From the NCBI GenBank assembly GCA_934654475.1, contig CAKUFZ010000007.1, positions 38,179 through 102,178 of the forward strand: DNA of 64,000 nucleotides, written 5' to 3'. The notes under the pieces were generated by a model. It worked only from the letters and a program-made list of their open reading frames with translations. It was not told the DNA's origin and did no database searches. A program made the position numbers and the translations under genes. The DNA is from an uncultured Coriobacteriales bacterium (GTDB taxonomy: Bacteria > Actinomycetota > Coriobacteriia > Coriobacteriales > UMGS124). Positions 33,655 to 41,368 of this stretch are shown in pieces (within the stretch, counting starts at the first letter, position 1; every line of letters starts with the position of its first letter).

Positions 33655-35442
33655 TTAGGCGACGGCCTTCTTCTTGCCGAAGATGGTCTTGCAGCCCTTG
33701 ACCGCCAGGATGATGGCGAGGACGACCAGGATGATGCCAAAGATAAATTGCAGCCAAACGGCAGTTTCCTGTCCAGAGACTATACCCATCAAAATACTGC
33801 CTGTCTTGGGGTTAGTGCCAGCAAGCTTGTCCCAAATGGTCAGACACAGCGAGGACAGCGTGACGATGAGCATGAACAGCATGGGGACGTAGAACATCTT
33901 GTTGTTCTTGCCGATGTTGCCCAGGAAGGCGGCCACGGCGAGCAGGCCGAGCGCGGCGAGCAGCTGGTTGGCGGCGCCGAAGAGCGGCCAGATGAGCGTG
34001 TAGCCGTGCAGGCCCAGAAGCACGCCGGCGAGCACCGTGATGATGGTGCCGACCCAGGGGTTCACGAGGACCTTCTTGAAGCCGGTGACGTCATCGACCG
34101 TCTTGCCCACGGGGATGAAGAACTCCTGGAACATGTAGCGGGCAAGGCGGGTGGCGGTGTCGAGCGAGGTGAGGCAGAACACCGACACGGCCAGGATGAG
34201 CAGCGAGTACGCGATGGACTCAGCGCCCGGGCCAAAGACGCAGGCGAGCATCTTGGACAGGCCGCCGGCGAAGACCGCCGTGGGGGAAGCGTAGGTGCCG
34301 TCCATGTAGCCGTTGAACACGAAGGCGACGGCGCACAGGGAGATGACGGCCACGAGGCACTCGAGGAGCATGCCGCCGTAAGCGATCGGCTTGGCCTGAG
34401 TCTCACGGTCGAGCTGCTTGGAGGTGGTGCCGGAGGCGACCAGCGAGTGGAAGCCGGAGATGGCGCCGCATGCGATGGTGATGAACAGGGCCGGGAACAG
34501 GAAGCCGGACGTGGCGACCTTGCTGGCGCCCTTCACCGAGGCGTCGACGTTGAAGGCGGTGAAAGCCGGGATGGAGGCGGAGTCGCCCAGGTTGCCCGTG
34601 ATGCCGGCGCCGATGACGCCCACGAGGGCCAGGGCGATCATGCCGTAGAGCAGGTAGCTCGACAGATAGTCGCGGGGCTGGAGCAGGATCCAAACCGGGG
34701 CGACCGAGGCGATGAGGATGTAGGCACCCACGAGCCACATCCAGGTGGTGGCGTCGAGCTGGATGAACGGCATGTTGTAGCCGAGAACGACGATGACCAC
34801 GATGAGGGCGATGGCGCCCACGATGCTCACGGGGCCGGGCAGGTTGCGACCGCGGGTAAGGGCGCCCCAAGCGATGGCAAAGACGATGAAGAGCACCGAA
34901 ATCATGGCCGTGCGGGCGTTGGCCAGGTTCGTGGAGCCCTCGGACATGTCGATCACACCGTTGGCATCAGCCGTCACAGCGAAGGTGGAAGCCACGATGG
35001 AGGCAAAGGCGGCCACGACGAGGATCAGCGTGAGGTAGGCAAAGACGATGAAGAGCTTCTTGGCGCCGTCATCGATGTTGGCGGCCACGACCTGGGCCAT
35101 CGTCTGGCCCTTGTGGCGAAGCGAGGCAAACAGGGCGCCGAAGTCGTGCATGGCGCCGAAGAAGATGCCGCCGATGAGAATCCACAGGAGCACCGGCACC
35201 CAGCCGAAGATGGCAGCCTGGATGGGGCCGTTGACGGGACCAGCGCCGGCAATGGACGAGAAGTGGTGGCCGAGCACCACGTAGGGCTTGGCGGGCACGT
35301 AGTCGGTGCCGTCCTCAAGAGCATGCGCAGGGGTGACGTTGCTGTCGTCGAGACCCCACTGCTTCGCGAGCCATCCGCCGTAGGCGACATAGCCCACGAC
35401 GAGGACGACGATCGCAACGAGAAGAACGAGTGTGGCGTTCAT
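33655..35442 (-). CDS. cstA: CstA family carbon-starvation/peptide or pyruvate transporter
   Basis: Polytopic membrane protein of 595 residues with about 16 hydrophobic segments. Family blocks are present: GHHFSSIAGAGPVNGP near 60, GGIFFGAMHDFGALFASLRH near 90, ACGAISGFHSLVASGTTSKQ near 320, and TRLARYMFQEFF near 440. CstA proteins import peptides or pyruvate under carbon limitation. Translationally coupled to an upstream 203-residue protein (5 bases between stop and ATG), with AAGGAGG inside the upstream gene tail. Confidence 0.95.
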   Translation of the reverse strand: MNATLVLLVAIVVLVVGYVAYGGWLAKQWGLDDSNVTPAHALEDGTDYVPAKPYVVLGHHFSSIAGAGPVNGPIQAAIFGWVPVLLWILIGGIFFGAMHDFGALFASLRHKGQTMAQVVAANIDDGAKKLFIVFAYLTLILVVAAFASIVASTFAVTADANGVIDMSEGSTNLANARTAMISVLFIVFAIAWGALTRGRNLPGPVSIVGAIALIVVIVVLGYNMPFIQLDATTWMWLVGAYILIASVAPVWILLQPRDYLSSYLLYGMIALALVGVIGAGITGNLGDSASIPAFTAFNVDASVKGASKVATSGFLFPALFITIACGAISGFHSLVASGTTSKQLDRETQAKPIAYGGMLLECLVAVISLCAVAFVFNGYMDGTYASPTAVFAGGLSKMLACVFGPGAESIAYSLLILAVSVFCLTSLDTATRLARYMFQEFFIPVGKTVDDVTGFKKVLVNPWVGTIITVLAGVLLGLHGYTLIWPLFGAANQLLAALGLLAVAAFLGNIGKNNKMFYVPMLFMLIVTLSSLCLTIWDKLAGTNPKTGSILMGIVSGQETAVWLQFIFGIILVVLAIILAVKGCKTIFGKKKAVA

Positions 35443-35447
35443 TCTCT

Positions 35448-36059
35448 TCAGTCCTCCTTCTTTTCCCGTGCCGCAGGCGCCAGGTTTGCCTCAAGGTTCT
35501 TCTTGATGGTCTTGCCTGCGGCGTTTGTCATCACGCGTCCGAACTCGCCTTCCCCCAGGTCCACCACGGCGACCCTCAGGTCGCTCCAGCCCCAGATGCC
35601 CCACTTGTAGTTCTTGCGGAAGCGCGTGCGGCGCACGGCTTTCGCGATTCCGGGGGCAACCGAGTCTGCGATGAGCACCAGGGAGAGGTTGGAGAACATG
35701 TGGTCGGGATGCGGATGCACCATCTCGGGGAGCGCCTTTTGCTTCATGAAGGCGACCATCTCTTCGAATGCGCCTTCTTCGAGAAACCCGACGGTGTCGA
35801 AGAAGACGTATTCGTTGCTGGCGACCTCCCAGAGCTTGGCCCTCTTGGTGAGCACATAGCGCTCACCCTGCTCGTGGTACTCCGCAACCCCGGGGAAGAC
35901 GCGACCGGCGACCGTGCGGTCGCGCTCCACGTCGAACCACACTTCATGGGCAGCCAAAAGGCGCTTGAGCATAGTCCTGGCGCGCTCCGATACATCCTGG
36001 CGCATAATGAGCGTCTGCACCTGCGCGGCCGGGTCGTGCCCCATCGTCTGGTCGTCCAT
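35448..36059 (-). CDS. Conserved hypothetical protein coupled to cstA
   Basis: Soluble protein of 203 residues that I do not recognise. It is alpha/beta in character, without membrane segments or signal peptide, and rich in aromatic and charged residues, for example VERDRTVAGRVFPGVAEYHE, VFFDTVGFLEEGAFEEM and a KNYKWGIWGWSDLRVAVVDL strand pattern. The C-terminus is Lys/Glu-rich. The ATG has AAAAGGAA. The 5-base gap to cstA and the shared transcript suggest a cytosolic partner or regulator of the transporter; this rests on context only. Confidence 0.75.
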   Translation of the reverse strand: MDDQTMGHDPAAQVQTLIMRQDVSERARTMLKRLLAAHEVWFDVERDRTVAGRVFPGVAEYHEQGERYVLTKRAKLWEVASNEYVFFDTVGFLEEGAFEEMVAFMKQKALPEMVHPHPDHMFSNLSLVLIADSVAPGIAKAVRRTRFRKNYKWGIWGWSDLRVAVVDLGEGEFGRVMTNAAGKTIKKNLEANLAPAAREKKED

Positions 36060-36387
36060 GGTTCCTTTTCCTCAAGGCGAAATCGAACGCGCAAATGGTA
36101 AACCCGCGATTTGTGTTTCAACACGGGGATGTGGAGATTTCCTCATCGTTTCGGTTCGACGGCATAAACTTAAACTTGAATGGAAATCATGGTTTGAATA
36201 AGTGGGGTTAATTATTCAGCGGAGGCCTCGTGGCGGCTTTCGCATCCAAATCCCGCGCCTCCCCCTATTTAATATAGCTGTTAAGTTTGTTGCGGGCCGC
36301 CGCGTGCAGCCGGCGGGCCGCTGCATGGGCTACCATGTAGCGTTGCATGTTTGGCTATTCTTACCGACACTCCCCCTGGAGGTATAT
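36060..36387. other. Divergent intergenic region
   Basis: Contains an AT-rich patch near 36100-36220 and TTTAATATAG near 36267, likely promoters for the minus-strand cstA unit and the plus-strand lipoprotein. A GC-rich inverted stretch (CGGGCCGCCG... CGGCGGGCCGC) lies near 36294-36325. No gene seen. Confidence 0.5.
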
Positions 36388-36606
36388 ATGACCCGCACCA
36401 GCTCTCTCAAGAACATCGTCGTGTTTGCCGGCGCCGCCCTTCTGGCCGCCGGCGCCCTCGCGCTCACCGGTTGCGGCGAGCAGGAGCAGCAGGGCACCAC
36501 GGTGCAGAGCGCCACGCCCGCTGCCTCGCAGCCCGCTTCCACGGACAACAGCGCCGAGCAGGATAATTGCTACGGCGACGACCTTCCCGTCATCAACAAC
36601 AACTAG
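36388..36606 (+). CDS. Small lipoprotein
   Basis: Predicted lipoprotein of 72 residues: basic N-terminus, hydrophobic helix IVVFAGAALLAAGALAL, and lipobox LTGC with Cys near residue 29, followed by a Gln/Ser/Thr/Pro-rich surface-exposed tail of about 43 residues. ATG 36388 has a strong GGAGG at 6 bases. No homologue recognised. It precedes the dlt operon, separated by a repeat element, so it may belong to the same envelope locus but not necessarily to the same transcript. Confidence 0.8.
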   Translation: MTRTSSLKNIVVFAGAALLAAGALALTGCGEQEQQGTTVQSATPAASQPASTDNSAEQDNCYGDDLPVINNN

Positions 36607-36617
36607 GGTTTGATGCA

Positions 36618-36777
36618 GAACCTGGCCTGCTGCGTTCCGCGGGGCTCGTCGCGAAGAACGCTCCGTGTCGGGAGGCTCACGCGCGGTGCGCACCTTTGGT
36701 GTACATCTAGTACGCATCACCTCCCGACGCCTTGCAGGCCAGAACCTGCGTTTGTATGCGCGGAACCTGATGCGCTG
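36618..36777 (+). repeat. Variable-stem hairpin repeat, copy A plus half copy
   Basis: Copy A runs 36618-36746: GAACC, stem CTGGCCTGC (36622-36630), inner stem GTCGGGAGG / CCTCCCGAC (36667-36675, 36720-36728), closing stem GCAGGCCAG (36734-36742), then GAACCTGCGTTT. A left half of a further unit (GGAACCTGATGCGCTG) follows at about 36762-36777, directly before the dltA start region. Members of the same family occur downstream of the transglutaminase gene. Confidence 0.85.
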
Positions 36778-36818
36778 TTTGATTTTTGGTACTGAATGCT
36801 GAGTAGGGAGACTTGACT

Positions 36819-38420
36819 GTGATCGCTAGCGCCTTTGTCAAAGCCGTAGACGCCCAGGCCGACCTCGTGCCGAACCGCGTCGCCTTCGTCAACAGCGACG
36901 GCGAGCGCATCACGTTCTCGCAGCTGCGCCGCGCCTCCGATGCCCTTGCCTGCTGGATCGCCGACCGCGCCGACATTCCCGCAAAGGCCCCGCTTGTGGT
37001 GTATGGCCACAAGTCGCCCCTCATGCTCGTGAGCTTCCTGGCTTGCGTGAAGTCGGGCCATGCCTACGCGCCCGTCGACACGGTCTACCCTGCCGAGCGC
37101 GTCGCCAACATCGCCTCCCAGGTCGCCCCCACTGCCGTGCTCGACACCATTGGCACGTTCACCCAGGCAGACGCCCCCGAGATGGGCGCTCCTTGCATCG
37201 GCCCCGAGGAACTCGCGGCCGCATGCGCTCAGCCCTTCAGCGCCGAGCAGGTCCACGCCCTGGAGGGCCTGGGTGCCGAGGACACCTACTACATCCTCTT
37301 CACCTCGGGCAGCACCGGCACGCCCAAGGGCGTCGAGGTCACCACCGAGTGCGTCGACGGCTTCTATGACTGGATGACCAGCGACTACGCCTTCGACGAG
37401 CCCCTCTCGGACGGCCAGGACCCCGACTTCGGCGGACGCGTGTGGTTCAACCGCACCCCCTTCTCCTTCGACGTGAGCATCACCGACATGTGCTGCGGCC
37501 TCACCCGCGGCGACACGTGCTTTGCCAACGAGGCGGCCGCCGACGCAAGTCTGGCCGCCACGTTCGAGGCACTCGGCCGTTCGGGCGCCACGGACTGGGT
37601 CTCCACCCCCTCCTTTGTCGAGCAGTGCCTGGCCGACCCCTCCTTCGGCGACGCCCTCATGCCGCGCCTGCGCCGCATGCTCCTGGCCGGCGAGACGCTG
37701 CGCCCCGAGACCGTGCGCGCCGTGCGCGAGCGCTTCAACGGCCGCGTCGAGGTCTACAACGGCTACGGCCCCACCGAGTCCACCGACCTGGTGACGCTGT
37801 GCCGCATCACCGATGAGATGCTCAGCGCCGACAAGGCCCTGCCCATCGGCTTCTCCAAGCCTGGCACCGACCTCTATGTGGTGGACCCCGCCACGCTCGA
37901 GCAGGTACCCGACGGAACCCCCGGCGAGATGTACATCGTGGGCAACACCGTGGCCCGCGGCTATTGGAAGCGCCCCGACATCACCGAGGCCGCCTTCCAC
38001 TCCTGCCCCGAGGTGCTGGCGCAGGGCCGCAAGTCGTATCGCACGGGCGACGAGGTCACCCGCGACCCCTCCGGCATCATCTACTACCACGGCAGGCTCG
38101 ACCTGCAGGTGAAGCTCCACGGCTACCGCATCGAGCTGGGCGACATCGAGTCGTGCCTTGTTGCCGTGCCCGAGGTGCGCATGGCATGCGTGCTGCCCGT
38201 GCGCAAGGGCGGCTCCATCGCCCACCTCACGGCCATCGTCGTGCCCTCCGACCTGGAGGCCCCGCGCGGCTTTGCCCTCACCAAGAAGATCAAGGCCCAG
38301 CTCAAGCAGGCCCTCCCCACCTACATGGTGCCGAGCTCCTTCAAGTACATCGACTCCATGCCGCTGAACTCCAACGGCAAGGCCGACCGCAAGGCGCTCG
38401 CCGCCATGTTCGAGCTGTAA
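36819..38420 (+). CDS. dltA: D-alanine--D-alanyl carrier protein ligase
   Basis: Adenylating enzyme of 533 residues that activates D-Ala and loads it on DltC. Core motifs: LFTSGSTGTPKGV near 163-175, GYGPTE near 315, YRTGDEV near 412, and the C-terminal NSNGKADRKAL with the catalytic Lys near 521. Start set at GTG 36819, 8 bases after GGGAG; a TTG two codons upstream is the alternative. First gene of dltABCDX, spaced 15 bases from dltB. Confidence 0.95.
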   Translation: MIASAFVKAVDAQADLVPNRVAFVNSDGERITFSQLRRASDALACWIADRADIPAKAPLVVYGHKSPLMLVSFLACVKSGHAYAPVDTVYPAERVANIASQVAPTAVLDTIGTFTQADAPEMGAPCIGPEELAAACAQPFSAEQVHALEGLGAEDTYYILFTSGSTGTPKGVEVTTECVDGFYDWMTSDYAFDEPLSDGQDPDFGGRVWFNRTPFSFDVSITDMCCGLTRGDTCFANEAAADASLAATFEALGRSGATDWVSTPSFVEQCLADPSFGDALMPRLRRMLLAGETLRPETVRAVRERFNGRVEVYNGYGPTESTDLVTLCRITDEMLSADKALPIGFSKPGTDLYVVDPATLEQVPDGTPGEMYIVGNTVARGYWKRPDITEAAFHSCPEVLAQGRKSYRTGDEVTRDPSGIIYYHGRLDLQVKLHGYRIELGDIESCLVAVPEVRMACVLPVRKGGSIAHLTAIVVPSDLEAPRGFALTKKIKAQLKQALPTYMVPSSFKYIDSMPLNSNGKADRKALAAMFEL

Positions 38421-38435
38421 GACAGGCCGGCAGGC

Positions 38436-39632
38436 ATGAGCTTCTACCTCGACCCGGCGTTCTTCATACTGCTCATCCCCATCTTGGCCGTGGCCGTTCT
38501 GCTCGGCGTGCGGGAGAAGCCCATCGCCCCCTGGGGCTGCGTGGCGTCGCTTGCGATGCTTGCCTTGCTGTACAGCAAGGCGCTCCCTTCGCTTGTCTTC
38601 TTCGTCTGCTACCTGGTGGGCTCCATCGCACTTGCTCGGTGGGTGTGCAAGCTTTTCAATCCCGGCGAAGGTCGTGAGGTCTCGCCTCACGCGGTGGCGC
38701 TGTACCGCGTCGCCCTGGCCGTGCAAATTGCGCCTTTGGCCATCTACAAGGTGGGCGTGGTGTTCGAGCCCAACTTCCTGGGCTTTCTGGGCATCTCCTA
38801 TATTACGTTCAAGGCCGTGCAGATGCTCATCGAGATTCGCGACGGGCTCATCTGCGAGGTAAAGACCTGGCACTACCTGTACTTCCTGTCGTTCTTCCCC
38901 ACGTTCACCTCCGGCCCCATCCTTCGCAGCCGCCCCTTCGAGGCAAACATGACCGACACGCTCAGTCGTGACGCCTACCTGGAGCTTTTGCTGCGCGGTG
39001 CGGGCTGGTTCGCCGTGGGCGCCCTCTATAAGTTCGTGATTGCCCCGCTCGCGCAGTGGCTCATGTGGTTCGGCCCGGCCGCCATCGGCACCTCCACCGG
39101 CGGCGCCTTCGCGGCGACCCAGCTCGTGTACGCCTTCGCCTACGGCCTGTACCTGTTCTTCGACTTCGCAGGCTACTCTCACATGGCAATGGGCGTGGGC
39201 TACGCGCTGGGCGTGGACGTGCCGCGCAACTTCCGCGCGCCCTTCTGCGCCACCGACATCAAGGACTTCTGGAACCGTTGGCACATTAGCCTCTCCAGCT
39301 GGCTGCGCGACTTCGTGTTCATGCGCTTCACGCAGTTCGCCCTCAAGCGCAAGCTCTTCTCATCCACGCTCACCTGCGCCTGCGTCGCCTTCATGATCAA
39401 CTTCGTCCTCATGGGCATGTGGCACGGCCTCACGGTGGACTACCTGGTATATGGCATGTACCACGGCGTGCTTCTGGCAAGCTGCGAGGCCTTCCAGAAG
39501 AAGAGCAAGTTCTACAAGAAGCATCGCAAGGAGGGATGGTTCCGCGTCGTTTCGTGGGCCGTCACCATGGTTTGCGTGTTCTTTGGCTTTGCCCTTTTCA
39601 GCGGTCAGGTATTGCACCCCATCAGTGCATAA
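38436..39632 (+). CDS. dltB: D-alanyl transfer membrane protein DltB (MBOAT)
   Basis: Membrane-bound O-acyltransferase of 398 residues with about 11 hydrophobic segments. The MBOAT signature FDFAGYSHMAMGVGYALG near 246-264 and the catalytic His in FVLMGMWHG near 328-330 are seen, as is KDFWNRWHISLSSWLRDFVF near 275. It moves D-alanine from DltC across the membrane for attachment to teichoic-type polymers. Same operon as dltA and dltC. Confidence 0.95.
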   Translation: MSFYLDPAFFILLIPILAVAVLLGVREKPIAPWGCVASLAMLALLYSKALPSLVFFVCYLVGSIALARWVCKLFNPGEGREVSPHAVALYRVALAVQIAPLAIYKVGVVFEPNFLGFLGISYITFKAVQMLIEIRDGLICEVKTWHYLYFLSFFPTFTSGPILRSRPFEANMTDTLSRDAYLELLLRGAGWFAVGALYKFVIAPLAQWLMWFGPAAIGTSTGGAFAATQLVYAFAYGLYLFFDFAGYSHMAMGVGYALGVDVPRNFRAPFCATDIKDFWNRWHISLSSWLRDFVFMRFTQFALKRKLFSSTLTCACVAFMINFVLMGMWHGLTVDYLVYGMYHGVLLASCEAFQKKSKFYKKHRKEGWFRVVSWAVTMVCVFFGFALFSGQVLHPISA

Positions 39633-39650
39633 CAACGAAAGGAACCCAAC

Positions 39651-39899
39651 ATGAGCGCACCTGAGAACCTCTTCGACCAGATCTGCGACCTCGTGGCCGA
39701 CATCACCGGCGAGGACGACATTCGCGACGAGCCCGACATCGACCTCTTCGAGGAGGACGTGCTCGACTCCCTCACCGCCATCGAGCTGCTCGTGGCCCTC
39801 GAGTCCAACTTCGGCGTGTCCATCGCCCCCACTGAGCTGGAGCGCGAGGAAATGAACACCCTGAACAAGATCGTCGCCCGCACCCGCGAGCGCATGTAA
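39651..39899 (+). CDS. dltC: D-alanyl carrier protein
   Basis: Acyl-carrier-like protein of 82 residues. The phosphopantetheine attachment Ser is S40 within DVLDSLTAIEL. Strongly acidic helical bundle, normal length. GAAAGGAACCC precedes the ATG. Donor of D-Ala for DltB. Confidence 0.95.
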   Translation: MSAPENLFDQICDLVADITGEDDIRDEPDIDLFEEDVLDSLTAIELLVALESNFGVSIAPTELEREEMNTLNKIVARTRERM

Positions 39900-39932
39900 G
39901 ACCAAGCCCCCGGCACATTCGAAAGGCACGAC

Positions 39933-41129
39933 GTGGCACGCGCGAAGAAGCCAACTCCCATGAACCCCCGCCAGGTGCGTCTGCGCCTGGCTGCAGCCTG
40001 CGCCGGCGTGGCCCTGGCAGGCGTCGGCGCAGCATGCGTCTTCGCCGCTTGGCCCGCACAGAGCGACTCCAGCGAGGACGCCAACTACGGCTACGTGTAC
40101 TCGGGGGCCAAATCTTCCAGCGTCGACTTTATGCGCGCCAGCATGACCGACCGCTCGCTTGTCGTCTTCGGCTCCTCGGAGTTCTCCACGCCGGCAAGCA
40201 TCGTGCCCCAGGTGGCCTCGCAGGTCTTTGGAACCACGAACTACGGCCTCGACCTCATGCTCGTAGGCGAGGCGTATGACCAAAGCCTCTGGCAGACCAT
40301 CGCCCTGGGCGCCCTTGCCCAAAAAGAGGGCCTGCCGCGTCAGAAGTGCGCGCTCATCGTGAGCCCCGGCTGGTTCGTTGACGGCGGCGAAGATGCGTCG
40401 ACCTTCCAGACGCGCTTCTCTTACTCGCTTTACCAGGCATTCTGTGACAACGACGCCATCAGCGACGAGACCAAGGCCTATGTGCGCCAGCGTCTGGGCG
40501 AGCTGGGCATCGACGAGACCAAGCTCGACTCCGCCTCGGGGTCGCTGCCGCAAGACGGCCTCAACCGCATCGTGTTCTCCGCGTTCGACGACCTGTCGCT
40601 GCGCCGCGACCTGCAGGACGTACGTGCCCGCGGCATCGAGCGCGTCGACGACCAGGCCGAGCAGACGCCTGATTGGGATGCCATGCGCGCCGAGGCGCTT
40701 GAGTACGCCAAGACCCGCTCCACCAACAACGACTGGGGCGTCGAAGACGGCTTCTACTCCAAGGCGCTCGCCCCCGTGCTCGACGCAGCGGCGGGCTCCC
40801 GTGCCAACGAGACGTACTCAGACACCCCTGAATACGACGACCTCGCAGCGTTCCTGCAGGTGGCAAACGAGTGCGGCGTCGATGTCATGGTCGTCATCTG
40901 CCCGGAGATGGGCCCGTATTACGACCTGCTCGGCATCGATGCGCAGACGCGCGAGAACTGCTACAGCCATGTGCGCCAGATTTGCGAGGAAGCGGGCGCC
41001 CAAGTGTGCGACTTCTCCGACCGCGAGTATGAGACGTACTGGCTCTACGACATTGTGCACTTTGGCTGGACGGGTTGGGTCGACCTCAACCAGGCCATCT
41101 ATGAGTTTGCAAACGGGGAGGGCGAGTAA
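39933..41129 (+). CDS. dltD: D-alanyl-lipoteichoic acid transfer protein DltD
   Basis: Membrane-anchored SGNH-like hydrolase of 398 residues. One N-terminal transmembrane helix (about 20-40) is followed by an exterior domain. The nucleophile motif VVFGSSEFSTP is near 70-80 and the distal catalytic Asp/His region DIVHFGWTGWVDLN near 372-385, as in DltD. GTG start with GAAAGG. It passes D-Ala from DltB to the polymer outside the membrane. Confidence 0.93.
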   Translation: MARAKKPTPMNPRQVRLRLAAACAGVALAGVGAACVFAAWPAQSDSSEDANYGYVYSGAKSSSVDFMRASMTDRSLVVFGSSEFSTPASIVPQVASQVFGTTNYGLDLMLVGEAYDQSLWQTIALGALAQKEGLPRQKCALIVSPGWFVDGGEDASTFQTRFSYSLYQAFCDNDAISDETKAYVRQRLGELGIDETKLDSASGSLPQDGLNRIVFSAFDDLSLRRDLQDVRARGIERVDDQAEQTPDWDAMRAEALEYAKTRSTNNDWGVEDGFYSKALAPVLDAAAGSRANETYSDTPEYDDLAAFLQVANECGVDVMVVICPEMGPYYDLLGIDAQTRENCYSHVRQICEEAGAQVCDFSDREYETYWLYDIVHFGWTGWVDLNQAIYEFANGEGE

Positions 41130-41130
41130 C

Positions 41131-41352
41131 GTGGCAGAGCAGTCCGGCAAGCATTTCAAAAAGAAGGAGCCCGAGCAGCCCCTCACCATGGCAAAGGTCA
41201 AGGAGACGGGCCGCGCCTGGTTTGCTGAGCACAACGGCATCGCGTGCATCGCGGTTGCCCTCGCATTTTGCGCCATCGTTTTCGGCATCTTCCTTTTCTC
41301 AGCCTTCTCTGACTTCGGCGGCAGTGCCGACTTCATCTACAACCAGTTCTAG
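41131..41352 (+). CDS. dltX: DltX-like single-pass membrane peptide
   Basis: Predicted peptide of 73 residues starting at GTG 41131, one base after the dltD stop. It has a basic N-terminus, one membrane helix (CIAVALAFCAIVFGIFLFSAF, about 44-62) and ends in FIYNQF. Known DltX peptides are about 50 residues with one helix and a conserved C-terminal FIYNEF motif that contacts DltB/DltD. The near-identical ending and the position in the operon identify it. DltX usually precedes dltA; here it is last, and its cytosolic part is longer. Confidence 0.88.
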   Translation: MAEQSGKHFKKKEPEQPLTMAKVKETGRAWFAEHNGIACIAVALAFCAIVFGIFLFSAFSDFGGSADFIYNQF

Positions 41353-41368
41353 GATGTGACCCGCCCTC

